Positions 40,146 through 49,863 of a DNA stretch of 64,000 nucleotides are shown here, piece by piece. The notes beneath the pieces are model-generated. The model had not been told where the DNA came from and made no database searches. It saw nothing but the letters and a program-made list of their open reading frames with translations. Location of the stretch: the NCBI GenBank assembly GCA_944472135.2, contig OX235263.1:88320721-88384720 (forward strand). The letters run 5' to 3'. The position numbers were made by a program, and so were the translations under genes. Positions within the stretch are counted from its first letter, which is position 1. Every line of letters starts with the position of its first letter. The stretch comes from Trichobilharzia regenti. Taxonomy: Eukaryota > Platyhelminthes > Trematoda > Strigeidida > Schistosomatidae.

Positions 40146-40550
40146 AATGTACATGAGACCGAGCACTTCGGTCCAATCAATCGACGGGAAAATCAAAAAT
40201 TCAATTCAATAATAATATGACCCGTTGCACAAGAGGCAGTGGCTCTCGTCGCCCAAGTGGTCTAGTGAATAACGCATTGGCGTTTGAAACTATGGGTACT
40301 GGGTTCGAGCCTCGGTGGGAACGTGATCACTCACTGAGAAATGCAGGTACATCCAACTGACGAGTCCCAAATAGGACGAAATGCGCTTTATCCTGGATTC
40401 CACTGCTAGTCAGCATCCACCAATTAAATACTAACTAACAGCCCAGACATCGTCGAAGCATCTGCACAATAAGCCGACATGTCAACCTGAGAGCGAGCAC
40501 TTCGGTCCAAACAATCGACAGGAAAATCAAAAATTCTATTCAATGTACAT
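40146..40550 (+). mobile_element. Family A SINE, 1.2-unit permuted insertion, 9-bp TSD
   Basis: The TSD AATGTACAT lies at 40146-40154 and 40542-40550. The insert begins within the tail (GAGACCGAGCACTTCGGTCC), crosses the unit junction (GACCCGTTGCACAAGAGG), then reads the complete unit (A-box, B-box, ribozyme, tail) and passes the same GAGCACTTCGGTCC block again about 335 bp later. The template therefore held more than one unit. Confidence 0.9.
40343..40406 (+). ncRNA. Hammerhead ribozyme, family A, most intact copy
   Basis: Core CTGACGA (40357-40363), stem II GTCC/GGAC (40364-40367/40374-40377) and GAAA (40378-40381). Stem I pairs ATCCA with TGGAT plus outer GCAG/CTGC, with one mismatch next to the core. 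Predicted cleavage is after ATC, between 40392 and 40393. It is the only copy in the window with every core base canonical and stem II perfect. Confidence 0.85.
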
Positions 40551-40629
40551 AAAAATCTATAAAATATCTGTTTATTTTCTCAACAAACGATCTGTTGCCT
40601 GGCCTTTGTCTACTGTCGTTACACCATTA

Positions 40630-41018
40630 GTATTGCTCAGTTGGTAATTGTTGATATATATTTGATTTCTTTCTCTAGTGACTAATTGTTTGTTTAAGTG
40701 ATGTAATTACATCGCAATGCATTTTATCGTAATTTTAATCTCTCATACTCCCTGTCACCTTATCTATTTGAACATAACCTGAGAAACATTTACATGTGCC
40801 GTTTTGCATCTAGAGTGATATTCAGCTGAAGAGTTCCACGGAAATTTGATGAATTCATTAAATCCTGATTGATTTAACATCTTTTGCTGCTTCCTTTAGA
40901 TTCGTATTAGGGGATAAATGCTTCCAATACATGGAAAAAATTTCTGAAATACCCATTACTGTATTGAGATTATATCTAATACGTATCGCGCACACAAACT
41001 AACGCAGGCTTCAACTGA
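40630..41018. other. Intergenic, nothing recognised
   Basis: AT-rich, no long frame, no repeat assigned. Confidence 0.5.
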
Positions 41019-41020
41019 GG

Positions 41021-41589
41021 AAAACAGTATATTGCATGGAGGATTTCATCATGAGCTGACATCAGCTAGAGAACCACCGAAAAACCCGGGAGTACTGGAC
41101 AGATATTTCGTCCTAGTGTGAGACTCTTCATCAGTCCGCACACATACTGAGGGTTTCGAACCCAGGACCTTCTGGTTACAAGGCGAGCTTGCAAACCCCT
41201 GAGCTACTGGGACCTGGGGTTTTAGTGGGATGCCGTGACTAGTAGGAGACAGCAGGTTGAAGGTGAGTTGGTAACTCATCGAAGAAGACATTGTGAAATG
41301 GTCAGACTACGTCCTGTTTCGGCAGAAGTTGGAATTCAAAGACAATTAAATCGGGTCCCAGTAGCTCAATGGTCTACGAGCTCGCTAGCATTGTAACCAG
41401 AAGGTTCTGGATTCGAACCCATCGGTGTGGGTGAGTACTGATGAAGCAACCCAAACTAGGCTGACAAAACATCTGTCCAGTACTCCCAAGTGGTTTTTCA
41501 GTGGTCCTCTAACTGATGGCAGCTCATGATGAAATCCTGTAACCAATCAACTAAATCCCTGCAAAAACCATTACTTGAAAAACAGTATA
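41021..41589. mobile_element. Family B SINE, complete inverted pair with 11-bp TSD
   Basis: The TSD AAAACAGTATA lies at 41021-41031 and 41579-41589. The minus arm (41032-41215) has tail, ribozyme, B-box (GGGTTTCGAACCC) and A-box. The plus arm (41216-41578) starts in the 5' block (GGGGTTTTAGTGGGATGCCG) and continues through A-box, B-box, ribozyme and tail. One TSD surrounds both arms. Confidence 0.9.
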
Positions 41590-41791
41590 CGGTGTTAAAG
41601 CGGAAGTCATCTTCAAATTCCATTCCAGCAAGAAAAACTAACCATCAAAATAGAGAAAGTATATTCCTTCTCGTAGCCGAAACAGAAAGCAGACAAATGA
41701 GGACACAAATCAGAGTATACCTATAAGCTTGTTGATCGAATCAATCTTCACTCAAAAGACATATTGGCAGAGATCCCCTTCACCAGTCTAT

Positions 41792-42218
41792 AATGAACAA
41801 ATCAAGTATTGATTGGTAGGGATGTGGTTGATTAGTTACAGGATTTCACCATGAGCTGACATTGGTTGGAGGGCCATTGGAAAACCTGCTATAGAGAACT
41901 GGACAGCTGTTTCGTCGGCCTAGTTTGAGACTCTTCAGTAGTACGTACCCACACCGAAGGGTCCAAACCCATGTCTTTCTGGTTAAAGGGTGAGCCCGTA
42001 GGCCATCGGATTGGGTGTCAGTGGCTTAATGGTCTACGAGATCGCAAGCCTTGTAACCAGAATGTCCTGGGTTCGAATCCCGGTGGGTGCGTATTGCTGA
42101 AGAGTTACAAACTAGGCAGAGGAGACAGCTAGCTGTCCAGTACTTTCTGGCAGGTTTTCCAATGGTTCTCTAAACAATGTCAGCTCATGAGGAAATCCTA
42201 TAACCAATGAACTAATCA
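41792..42218. mobile_element. Family B SINE inverted pair, 13-bp TSD with one mismatch
   Basis: AATGAACAAATCA (41792-41804) and AATGAACTAATCA (42206-42218). The minus arm (41805-42003) runs from tail to the head region. The plus arm (42004-42205) starts at the A-box (TCAGTGGCTTAATGGTCTAC) and runs through B-box (GGTTCGAATCCC) and ribozyme to the tail. Confidence 0.85.
41896..41944 (-). ncRNA. Hammerhead, family B, intact CTGAAGA and GAAA
   Basis: Minus strand: core CTGAAGA (41932-41938), GAAA (41910-41913), stem III ACAGCTGT and C at the cleavage site (41902). Stem II is GTC/GAC with a large loop. Stem I is partial (ACT/AGT). It shows that the ancestral family B core had C3. Confidence 0.65.
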
Positions 42219-42219
42219 C

Positions 42220-42680
42220 TTGATTTAGAGGTCAAATTTTAAAGCAACTGAACAGTCGACACTAATGGGGCGGGGGAATACTTCAACGATTAGGAAGCTT
42301 TTTAGGACAGTCAACCACAAAAGAGACAGTGACATTATTCACAGAGAATTTCAAGAGTGATTCACTTCACAACGAAGTAGACGATGAATGTTTATTGACT
42401 AAAAACAAACAAAACAAAAGTTTTGCGGTAAAATCATCCAGCTCAGAGAACATCTCCATGCCTGTAAACACATATATACTGACTGGAAATACTCTGCAGT
42501 ATTTCAGTGTGAGTATTTGGATTAGTTATATCAAGCGTAAAAGTATCAGTAATTACAGAAACGAAAGTATTATTGGTAGTATAATTATACTAGTAGGAGC
42601 AGTATAACGATTAATATTGCTAGGAGCTTTAGTATAAGCAGAATACGTATTAGTAGTGTCGGTAAACGGAAGAGTACTAG
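42220..42680. other. Intergenic, unassigned 92-codon frame
   Basis: The plus frame 42329-42607 starts MTLFTENFKSDSLHNEVDDE. I recognise no domain and its isolation argues against a gene. Otherwise AT-rich. Confidence 0.35.
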
Positions 42681-43742
42681 TGTAACGATGGAAGGCAAGG
42701 GCCAGACAACAGATACGTTATTGACAAAATAAACAGAAATTTACAGATTTTTATGTATATTATTATTAGCGTTATTGTTAGCAGAGGAGCAACGTCTTCT
42801 GGTTGGTTGTTTTCTTCCTTAAGGCTTATTATGTGCTGTTTGTGACCGTTTCTCAGAAAGTTAAGCCATATATCTGCGAATCATATTTTCACACACTAAC
42901 TCTGCTGTGATTTTCTCAAGGCCAAGTTATGTTCTTATTTTTTCTCATGACCGTGATTCGGGATGTGAACACTGACGTCAATTGGTGTTTAGCTATTTCA
43001 GCTTGCAGACAGCTCTCACCACACTCGTCCCCTAGTCAAAGACTTTAGCCTGAAATTGTTTCAGTCTTATTGGTGCTAGTAGCTATGTACGTTTGGCTTG
43101 CTTTATAGAGTTCCGAAGCTCGCTGACGTCCCCCCTCTCATTTGTTTGCATTTCTGATCGTATATACGTGACTCCGTCTTACAGTGACCCGGTATTTCGC
43201 CCCACAGTGTCATATGCTGCCGTCATCCGACCTCCCAGCAGAGTTCCAACTAACAGTCTAATTGGTGATGGGTCTTGAATGCCACTCAATCGATCAACAG
43301 CCTTGATGTACTGCTAGAAGATCCATATGTGTCCATCAAAAATTGTAGAGCATAGGCTTTCCATTTGTCAACAGGCAGTGACCCACAATGTAAAGAGAGA
43401 AAACTAGGGCCAGACAAAAGATCGTTTATTGAGGAAATCAACAGATATTTATTGATTTTTACGTGCATTATTATTAGCGTATTGTTAGCAGGGAAGCAAA
43501 CGCTTCCGATTGGTTGTTTACTTTCTGAAGGTTATTCTGTCATCTCTTTGTGGCCTTTTCTTAGACAGTTTGGTGATATAACTGCGAATCGTACCCGCCC
43601 ACGCTAATTCAGATGTGATTGGTTGATGAATTCCTCAAGGTTAGACTTTGTTCTTGTTCCTTTTCACGACCAAGATCCGGTGCGTGAACACTGACGTCAA
43701 ATGGCGTCTGCCAATTTTGGCTAGCAGACAGCTATCACCACA
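42681..43742 (-). mobile_element. Short two-LTR element, Gypsy-like internal scrap
   Basis: LTR copies at 42681-43023 and 43389-43742 are in the same orientation. Each begins (minus strand) TGTGGTGA.AGCTGTCTGC and ends near TGTAA on the plus strand. The internal part is only 365 bp. Reading minus, the right LTR is 5'. The internal frame KAYALQFLMDTYGSSSSTSR matches the fragment at 21690. It is either a deletion derivative or a non-autonomous (TRIM-like) form. Confidence 0.8.
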
Positions 43743-43904
43743 GTATCTGTGTTGGTAATTTCGTTTCAATAAGGCAAGTTTGCCTTAAAACGCCCGGAAA
43801 GTACAGTTATCAGTCTTTTCATGCCCTGATAACTGGATGTTTTTATCCCCTATTTCATTTGATTACATAACCTCTGGCGTTAACCTCCCCAGTCCTTTAA
43901 CAAC

Positions 43905-44025
43905 AGTTTTTGCAGAATAAAATGGTAACATCATTGCTTATTTCGTTGGCTTCTCATCAGCTGCTTACAAGCCAAAGTCATTATTAAATATATCTACAGA
44001 AATAATTCTTACATACTTGCACAGA
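43905..44025. repeat. Unclassified repeat shared with 61235-61375
   Basis: TTTTGCAGAATAAAATGG, GATTGCTTATTTCGTTGGCT (ATTGC here), GCTGCTTACAAGCC and ACATACTTGCA occur in the same order at both places. No coding. It may be part of an LTR or an unknown SINE. Confidence 0.5.
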
Positions 44026-44104
44026 GTTCATTTTTCTGTAGAGATCTACTCAGATTCATTATAATAAAGGTTTTGTATTTCCCAATGAATGAAAAACAAA
44101 ACGA

Positions 44105-44165
44105 TATTGTTTTTACTGACGTTTCGCTATTTAATGTTGCTGCTAATAGCTTTATCAAAGTATTA
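44105..44165 (-). ncRNA. Hammerhead-like motif near PLE-5 3' end
   Basis: Minus strand: TTTGATAAA, stem II GCTATT (44145-44150) pairing with AATAGC (44126-44131) 6 of 6, then GAAACGTC with a minimal stem III and C at the cleavage position. The core differs from CTGANGA at two places. Confidence 0.4.
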
Positions 44166-44519
44166 TTAAACCGGAATTTACAAAATCTCAGCATATATAT
44201 AACAAAGAGTTAGGGGGTGAGGAAAATAGACTTAGTTCAACTTAAAAGGACATATTGAAAGTCAAAATAACAATGAAGATCACCAAACCAAATATCAAAG
44301 GTAATAGTATATCTGTTATGATATCAAGACAAAGTTTACTAACTTGATCATCGTTCGTCAGTCTGGGTCGTTTTTGTTGTCAAGATCGGCGAACTGGTAA
44401 AGATAACAAAACCAAGTGTAGATTGTTGGATTTTATCAGTGAGTAGAATTATGAAATTAGTGTGTGTTTACATAGTGAACTTGCTTATCACATTTGTGTT
44501 GATTCTGCTACTTCATGGT

Positions 44520-45382
44520 GGAGGGGGATGTTGTAGCCAGGTCAGATTCTGTTTTAGTCCATCATTCCTATTCAGCTCAGACAATTTGGATTTCACTTGA
44601 TATGAAGTGCTTCTAATATTAGATGTTCTTTGTGGTTTCTGAAGTTTTTCTAGATTATTTCAATATTGTCAAAGTCAATTTTGTGGCCTGATTCTATGGC
44701 GTGTAGACCTATGGCTGATGATTTTTCAAGTTTTTCTAGTTCAACTGGATTTCTCGGTGGTCGAAGAGATGCTCTACAGTGTTCATTTCTTCTGATTTTG
44801 GTTTCTCAAGATGTTAGTCCGATGTATATCGCATCACATTCCAAGCATTAGATAGAGAATCTTTCGGGATTTGATCTTTTATATGGACAAGGTTGTTTTG
44901 AAGTGTGTCTGCTGTTTTGAAGAAGGCTCTAATGTCGAGTTGATTGAATACTCCTGTTCTGATATCGTCTGATGTCTCTGCCGTATATATAGAGTGACGA
45001 CTGTTGAGGTCCATGTTTTCGGAATGTGTTTTCGGCCATACTCAATGTCTGTGTTGATTTTGTTGATGAAGTTCCTTGGGTAGTTGTTTTGCTTGAGAGT
45101 TTCAGTAATGTCTGATATTTCTTCTTCTTTTTCTTTCTCATCAGTTTTTGTCAAAGATTGTGCTCGTCTAAGAAGACTTGAAACAACTGAAATCTTTGCG
45201 CTGATGGGGTGTGATGATATGAAGTCTAAATATTTATTGGAGTGGGTTTACTTCCTGAATATGGATACACTAAAATGTCCGTTTTCCTTTCTCTTAACTA
45301 GGCAGTCTAGAAATGGTAGTTCACTGATGTCTGATTCTGCTTACGAAGTGAACTGGATTTTGGGAGATACACAGTTTATTTT
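44520..45382 (-). pseudogene. PLE-5 connector and GIY-YIG region, frameshifted
   Basis: Minus frames read SELPFLDCLVKRKENGHFSV (RT end), then NKYLDFISSHPISAKISVVS and ETLKQNNYPRNFINKINTDI (connector). The nuclease part appears as DAIYIGLTS, then RRNEHCRASLRPPRNPVELE and AIGLHAIESGHKIDFDNIEI. Three or more frameshifts separate these blocks. YIG is legible. The CxC knuckle is damaged. Confidence 0.75.
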
Positions 45383-45841
45383 CTATAGGAATGAATTGTG
45401 TAGATCTCGTTTTAGTACTACAAAAGTATCATCCACATATCTTAACCATATTTTAGGAGTGAGTATGCTTGAAAAGAGATTATTTTCGAATTTATTCATG
45501 TAAAGATCGGCGACTATTGGAGAGACTGGTGAACCCATAGAAACACCATTTGTCTGTCTATATAAACTCCCTTTAAATGTAGAATAATTACTTTCTAGAT
45601 AGAATTTTAAGCTTCTAATTATTTCACTGGTGTCCAGTGGACATCTTTGTGATAGTGTCGTATCTGATTCTAGTAGACTGGAAATGATATCAAGACTTTC
45701 GTTAATAGGGACGCTAGTATATAGTGAGTTAATATAATAGCTTACCATAATGTCTTCTTTATCAATTTCTCGGTGTTCTATTTGGTGTCCAAAATAAAAA
45801 GAATTCAGTCTCCATGAAACAAAGCGATAACCGTATGACAC
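45383..45841 (-). pseudogene. PLE-5 reverse transcriptase, motif A Asp lost
   Basis: 152 codons. MVSYYINSLYTSVPINESLD occupies motif A, where the usual SFD reads SYY, removing a catalytic Asp. Then comes SNYSTFKGSLYRQTNGVSMG, SPVSPIVADLYMNKFE (GSPxSP loop) and WLRYVDDTFVVLKRD (YVDD intact). The frame is open but cannot be catalytic as it stands. The N-terminal third is absent. Confidence 0.87.
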
Positions 45842-45849
45842 TAATTACT

Positions 45850-46205
45850 ACCTGACAGTTAATGAAAGTATCCAATACGGACGGTCTGATAGGAGGCGAG
45901 TCAGGAGCGCCAACAGCTCAGTATCTCTGACTGCATTAGTTCACATGAGTATGAATATCAGGAGAGATATGACATGACTTCCTTCTAAGGTTGCAGACGA
46001 GCTGGCCAACGAACATGAAACCTAGGTCAAGCAAGGCTTCCTGATGATAGCTTTCGACCATCTAAATACCAGCACTTCAAAGTACAATGTAATGGCATGT
46101 TAGCCGCACTACAAACTTGACTGACTGATAGAATTCAGGCTACACTAAAGAGTCAAAGGACTAGACACATGACCCTACTTACTTACTACCCATTGTCCAA
46201 TCAAT
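45850..46205 (+). mobile_element. Family E SINE, plus copy
   Basis: The body is AACATGAAACCTAGGTCAAG, GGCTTCCTGATGATAGC, ACCATCTAAATACC, then ATTCAGGCTACACTAAAGAG and end TTGTCCAATCAATG. The ribozyme-like segment (GCAGACGAGCTGGCCAACG, GAAACCTAGGTC) keeps GAAA and stem III but not stem II. The 5' portion to 45990 is uncertain. Confidence 0.6.
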
Positions 46206-46439
46206 GATTTTTTTTATTTCCACGCAGATTCGTATGTTTTGGTGGTAACTTAAATAAATACTGATCTACTAGTATGGCTTATATAACTGATTGAAATTTA
46301 AAACAATTAGTTCCCTTTATGAATTTAGAGAAAGCAATAAGAAGACGTAGTTTGTCTGAATCGTGTATTGTTGTATTTGCGTAACACATTTCGAACAATC
46401 TGATCACACGCGGACTTGTCATAGGAATATATATGAAAT

Positions 46440-47000
46440 AATCAAAGAGGTAAGAGGTGAGAAAATAGACTTAGGTCAAGTTAAAAGGATATATTTAAGG
46501 TCAAAATAACAATAAAGACCACTAATTTTCTATAGTTTGGTTTGTAAGGGTTAGTTATGTTTTGGGGTCGCGCTAAAATCACGAATTGATAAAAGTTAGA
46601 ATTCATGAGCCATTGAATCGGGTCCCAGTGGCCGAATGGTATACGAGCTAACTTGCTTTGTAACCGGAAGGTCCTGGGTTCGAACCGTGGCAGTGGGCGC
46701 GTACCCCCTATGATTCCCAAACTAGGAAGACCACTAAACCAAATGGCAGGGGTAATAGTACATCTGCTATGTTATCAAAACAAAATTTACCAAGGAAGGT
46801 TTAATGTGATGAAAAATTGTTGCTTTGAACGCATAGAGGTGGTGTAAACTTTCTAATTGCCTGCTAGGGCTTCTACAAACTATAGGATACTTCCCAAACA
46901 CGTTTTACAGACAGGTTTAAAAGATCTGTTATTGTCAATTTGACGTCCTGTCTCTATAATATGTTTCGCAATAGAAGAGCTAGGTTTCCTGTTCTCATCA
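46440..47000 (-). pseudogene. PLE C-terminus and 3' UTR, interrupted by a SINE
   Basis: Minus strand at 47000-46800: SSIAKHIIETGRQIDNN, then FKPVCKTCLGSIL and FVEALAG, then FFITLN, the region following GIY-YIG. The 3' UTR matches that of PLE-5 (44216-44300) and is split by a family B SINE at 46526-46727. Confidence 0.7.
46516..46737 (+). mobile_element. Family B SINE, 3'-truncated within the ribozyme, 10-bp TSD
   Basis: The TSD AGACCACTAA lies at 46516-46525 and 46728-46737. The insert has part of the 5' block, A-box (CAGTGGCCGAATGGTATACG), B-box (GGTTCGAACCG) and the ribozyme 5' half, and ends at CCAAACTAGGA just before GAAA. The uninterrupted target is readable at 44275-44290. Confidence 0.85.
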
Positions 47001-47149
47001 TTAATTACTAACTGATAAATACTAAATCACATGACGATCAAGTTCAAAATCCAAGTCAATAAAAAAATGATCAATACAGATGGAAACCATGTACCAGTCC
47101 CGAAGACGGCTACCAGGAGACACAATTCTATCATTCATGGAGAATCTAA

Positions 47150-47594
47150 ATTAATTTTCAAGTGTTGGTTTTATAGCGGTTTTTGTTTGATTGATTGGAG
47201 GATTTCATAGTGAGAATTGAAATTAGTTAGATAACCATTGCAAAACCTGCTAGCTGTCTGGTCTGCCAAGTTTGAGACGCTTCATCAGTACGCACCTACA
47301 CCATCGGGTTCGCACCCAGGACATTCTGGTTACAAGGCTAGGGATCTCGTAGACCACTAAGCCACTGGAATCCAATCCAAGCTATCCAATGGCCAGTCTA
47401 TGAATTCTACCATCTGCCAATTCACACACACACAGCATAGCGCAACCTCTTCACAATGTCTTTTTCGACGAGTTACTGTCTCATCTTCAATCTGCTGTAC
47501 CCTACTGGTCACGGCTCCCCACTAGAACTCCAGGTAACCAACCACCTACCTGAATAGGGTCATTCACTAGTTGGCATCAGATTAATTTTCAAGT
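47150..47594 (-). mobile_element. Family B SINE, full-length unit
   Basis: The 14-mer ATTAATTTTCAAGT occurs at 47150-47163 and 47581-47594, each time at a unit junction, giving a 431-bp monomer. In minus direction: 5' block (CTAGTGAATGACCC), A-box, B-box (GGGTGCGAACCC), decayed ribozyme (GTACTGATGAAGCGTCTC) and tail. It is the best guide to complete unit length. Confidence 0.8.
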
Positions 47595-47721
47595 ATTAGT
47601 TCATATTAATGCTAAAACTCGCTTACTCCGAAGATGTTATCTAAAAGGACGACGAAAGCCTTTCAGTTAAACCAACCAGTTTAGACAGCACAGTTAATTG
47701 TAAGTCATTCTCCTGGGCTAT

Positions 47722-48180
47722 TATTGTTATATCCTTTAATTCCTAGAGGAACATAGGGCTTCAGCCGCCCAAGTCTCCACTGCCTTCAGTTTTCTGCCAA
47801 CTTTTTCACTCCGCTCCAAGTCTGCCCACATGCTTTCATCTCCTCTTCACATGACCTACTCAAAGTCAGCCTTGGACGACCGAATCGCCGCTTCCCTTTC
47901 GGGTTCCACTGGAGCAATGGCTTGTCTATTGATGTCACTTGATGGTTTCCTCAGAGTATGGCCAATCCAATGCATCTCCATTTCTTCCTACCTATTTGTT
48001 TCATAATCGGTTTCTGGTTGGTTCGTTCCCAGAGATCCATTCCTGTTGCTGATCTTTTCTGGCCGGCCCTCTGATCTTGAGCGAAGACAACTTTTAATGA
48101 AGGTGTGTAGTTTGTTTGAGGTGCTCTTTATGACGGGCCAAGTCTCTGATTCGTATAGTAGTACTGACTTCACTGGGCTA
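47722..48180 (-). pseudogene. RTE-type LINE 3' end
   Basis: Minus-strand SVLLYESETWPVIKSTSNKL, then decayed RPEKISNRNGSLGTNQPE, then GHTLRKPSSDI and the tail complement ATCCTTTAATTCCTAGAGG. Close to 32060-32510, with frameshifts. Confidence 0.8.
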
Positions 48181-48189
48181 TAAATATTC

Positions 48190-48950
48190 TCTATTATGTT
48201 TTATTTGATAAATTTTCCATAATTCATATCCTTAAGTCGACTGCTCTCAAGACGTCATCATCCAGTGTTAATGATACTGTAGCACTCACTCTGTGTGTGT
48301 GTGTGTTTGAGTGTGTGTGCCTGTGTGAGTGGCATATTCAATATAAACTTATCTAATATGTAGTCCTATGCGTTCTCCAGTTCTATTAATAGTATTATCA
48401 ATAAGAATGAATGGTAAATTACATTCTCTCTTAAACTGTTCATTGTTTTAATTCACGCATAAGACCAACCACATTCTAAATACCATCGTTGTTGTCATCA
48501 TGGTTATATGGAAGAATGTCAATAGATTATAATCATTACGTCATTTAAGTAGGCAGAATAAAATACTCCCTATTCAATTATTTTGTAACAAAATCTATAT
48601 TATATGTATGTATGAACGACTCCATACATCTATACACATACATCATAATGCATCATTGTAATTTGTTTGATTTTATATTTTTTAAATATTTTGATTTCGC
48701 AATTTTGATAGATGACAAAAAAGGGTATTTTCATAATTTTCTTTGACATATGTCTGTGTGTTTATGTGTGTGTGTGTGCGTGCGTGCGAACGCACTGGAG
48801 TTCTGCTAAGTTTTATTTACGTCATTCGATGCTACCAGAGTAATTCATGAATACAAAAATTTCTACTCAAATATATATATATATACATGTGTATAGATGT
48901 AAATCAAAAGATACACGTCTGTGAAAGTAGGGATAACTTCAGAAACCTAA
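48190..48950. repeat. AT-rich spacer with GT runs
   Basis: (GT)n at 48293-48308 and 48760-48780, (AT)n at 48868-48882. No gene recognised. Confidence 0.6.
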
Positions 48951-49055
48951 TCCACGGTGTGTGTGATTTTCCTGTCGATTGATTGGACTGAAGTGTTTGG
49001 TCTCAGGTTGACAAGTCTGTCAGTTTCTTGTGCAGGTGCTTTGATGATATCTGGG

Positions 49056-49863
49056 CATGTATTATTATTGTTGTTATTATTAGTTTCCTTTAATTCCTAG
49101 AGGAACATAGGGCTTCAGCCGCTCGCGTCGATTGCATTTGGTTCTCTGCTGACGTTTTCACCTGGCTCCAAGTCTACCCACATGACTTCCTCCAAGTTAA
49201 CCTTGCACTGACGACCAACTTGCCGCTTCCCTTTTGGGTTCCACTCTAGGGCTTGTCTAGTGATGTCACTTGGTGGTTTCTTCAGCGTATGGCCAATCCA
49301 TCTCGATTTCTATCTGCCTATTTGTTGCACAGTCGGTTCCTGCTAGGTTGGCTTCCTCCCAGAGATCCCTGTTACTGATCTTTTCTGACAGGCCATTTGA
49401 TCTTAAGTAGTATTGAGCGAAAATAGCTGTTGATGAAGGTCTGTAGTTTGTTTGAGGTGCTCTTTATGACGCACCAATTCTGTGATTCGTATAATAAGTA
49501 GCACTGACTTCACATTGGAGGTGAAAATCCGGATCTTATTTTCATTTTCATTGGGAGTGCTGTTGACCTCGACACAGAATTGAAAGTGATGAAAGCCTGT
49601 CTTGCCCTCCCAATTCTTGCTTTGATATCCTCGTCAGTTCCGCCTGTAGTTGAAACGATGCTTCCCAGGTAGGTAAAGGAGGTTGTTTCTTTCAGGTTCC
49701 TCCCATTTATGCTGATTGTTGTATGTTGTTGTTGCTGTTGTTAGGGTTGTCCAGAAATATTCATCACCTCTGTTTTCTCTATGTTCACCTGAAGTCCTAT
49801 CTTCTCTGGATGCTTCTTCTGCCAACTTGCAAATCTTCAAGTTTGTGGGAAATAAGACATGTA
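49056..49863 (-). mobile_element. RTE-type LINE inside the family A composite
   Basis: The target string CATGTA is repeated at 49056-49061 and 49858-49863, a short TSD. Minus strand: HRENRGD, INGRNLKETTSFTYLGSIV-like blocks near 49840-49650, and the tail AAGCCCTATGTTCCTCTAGG at 49080-49110. 5'-truncated, many frameshifts. Confidence 0.8.

Larger units (their letters stand above)
39885..40623 (+). mobile_element. Solo LTR carrying a family A SINE
   Basis: The LTR starts TGTGGTGAGAGC (39885) and ends TGTCGTTACA (40623), interrupted at 40155-40541 by a SINE. Without the SINE it is about 343 bp and aligns with 60491-60854 and with both LTRs of 42681-43742. The near-identical flanks CTAT/CCAT may be a decayed 4-bp TSD. 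Confidence 0.8.
44216..45841 (-). mobile_element. Penelope-like retroelement (PLE-5), RT through GIY-YIG
   Basis: The minus-strand RT (45841-45383) leads into a connector (about 45380-44880) and a GIY-YIG region (about 44870-44520), then a 3' UTR that matches 46440-46810. It is a distinct PLE family from PLE-1/2, closer to PLE-6 and the copy at 46795-47000. Confidence 0.82.

Noticed and set aside
40217..40330. Possible tRNA gene (A-box and B-box spaced normally)
   Set aside because: It is the head of a family A SINE. There is no proper acceptor stem, and the same head recurs with ribozyme and tail attached.
47150..47594. 14-bp TSD around a family B SINE
   Set aside because: The same 14-mer marks unit junctions at other loci, so it is more likely element sequence from a tandem than target duplication.
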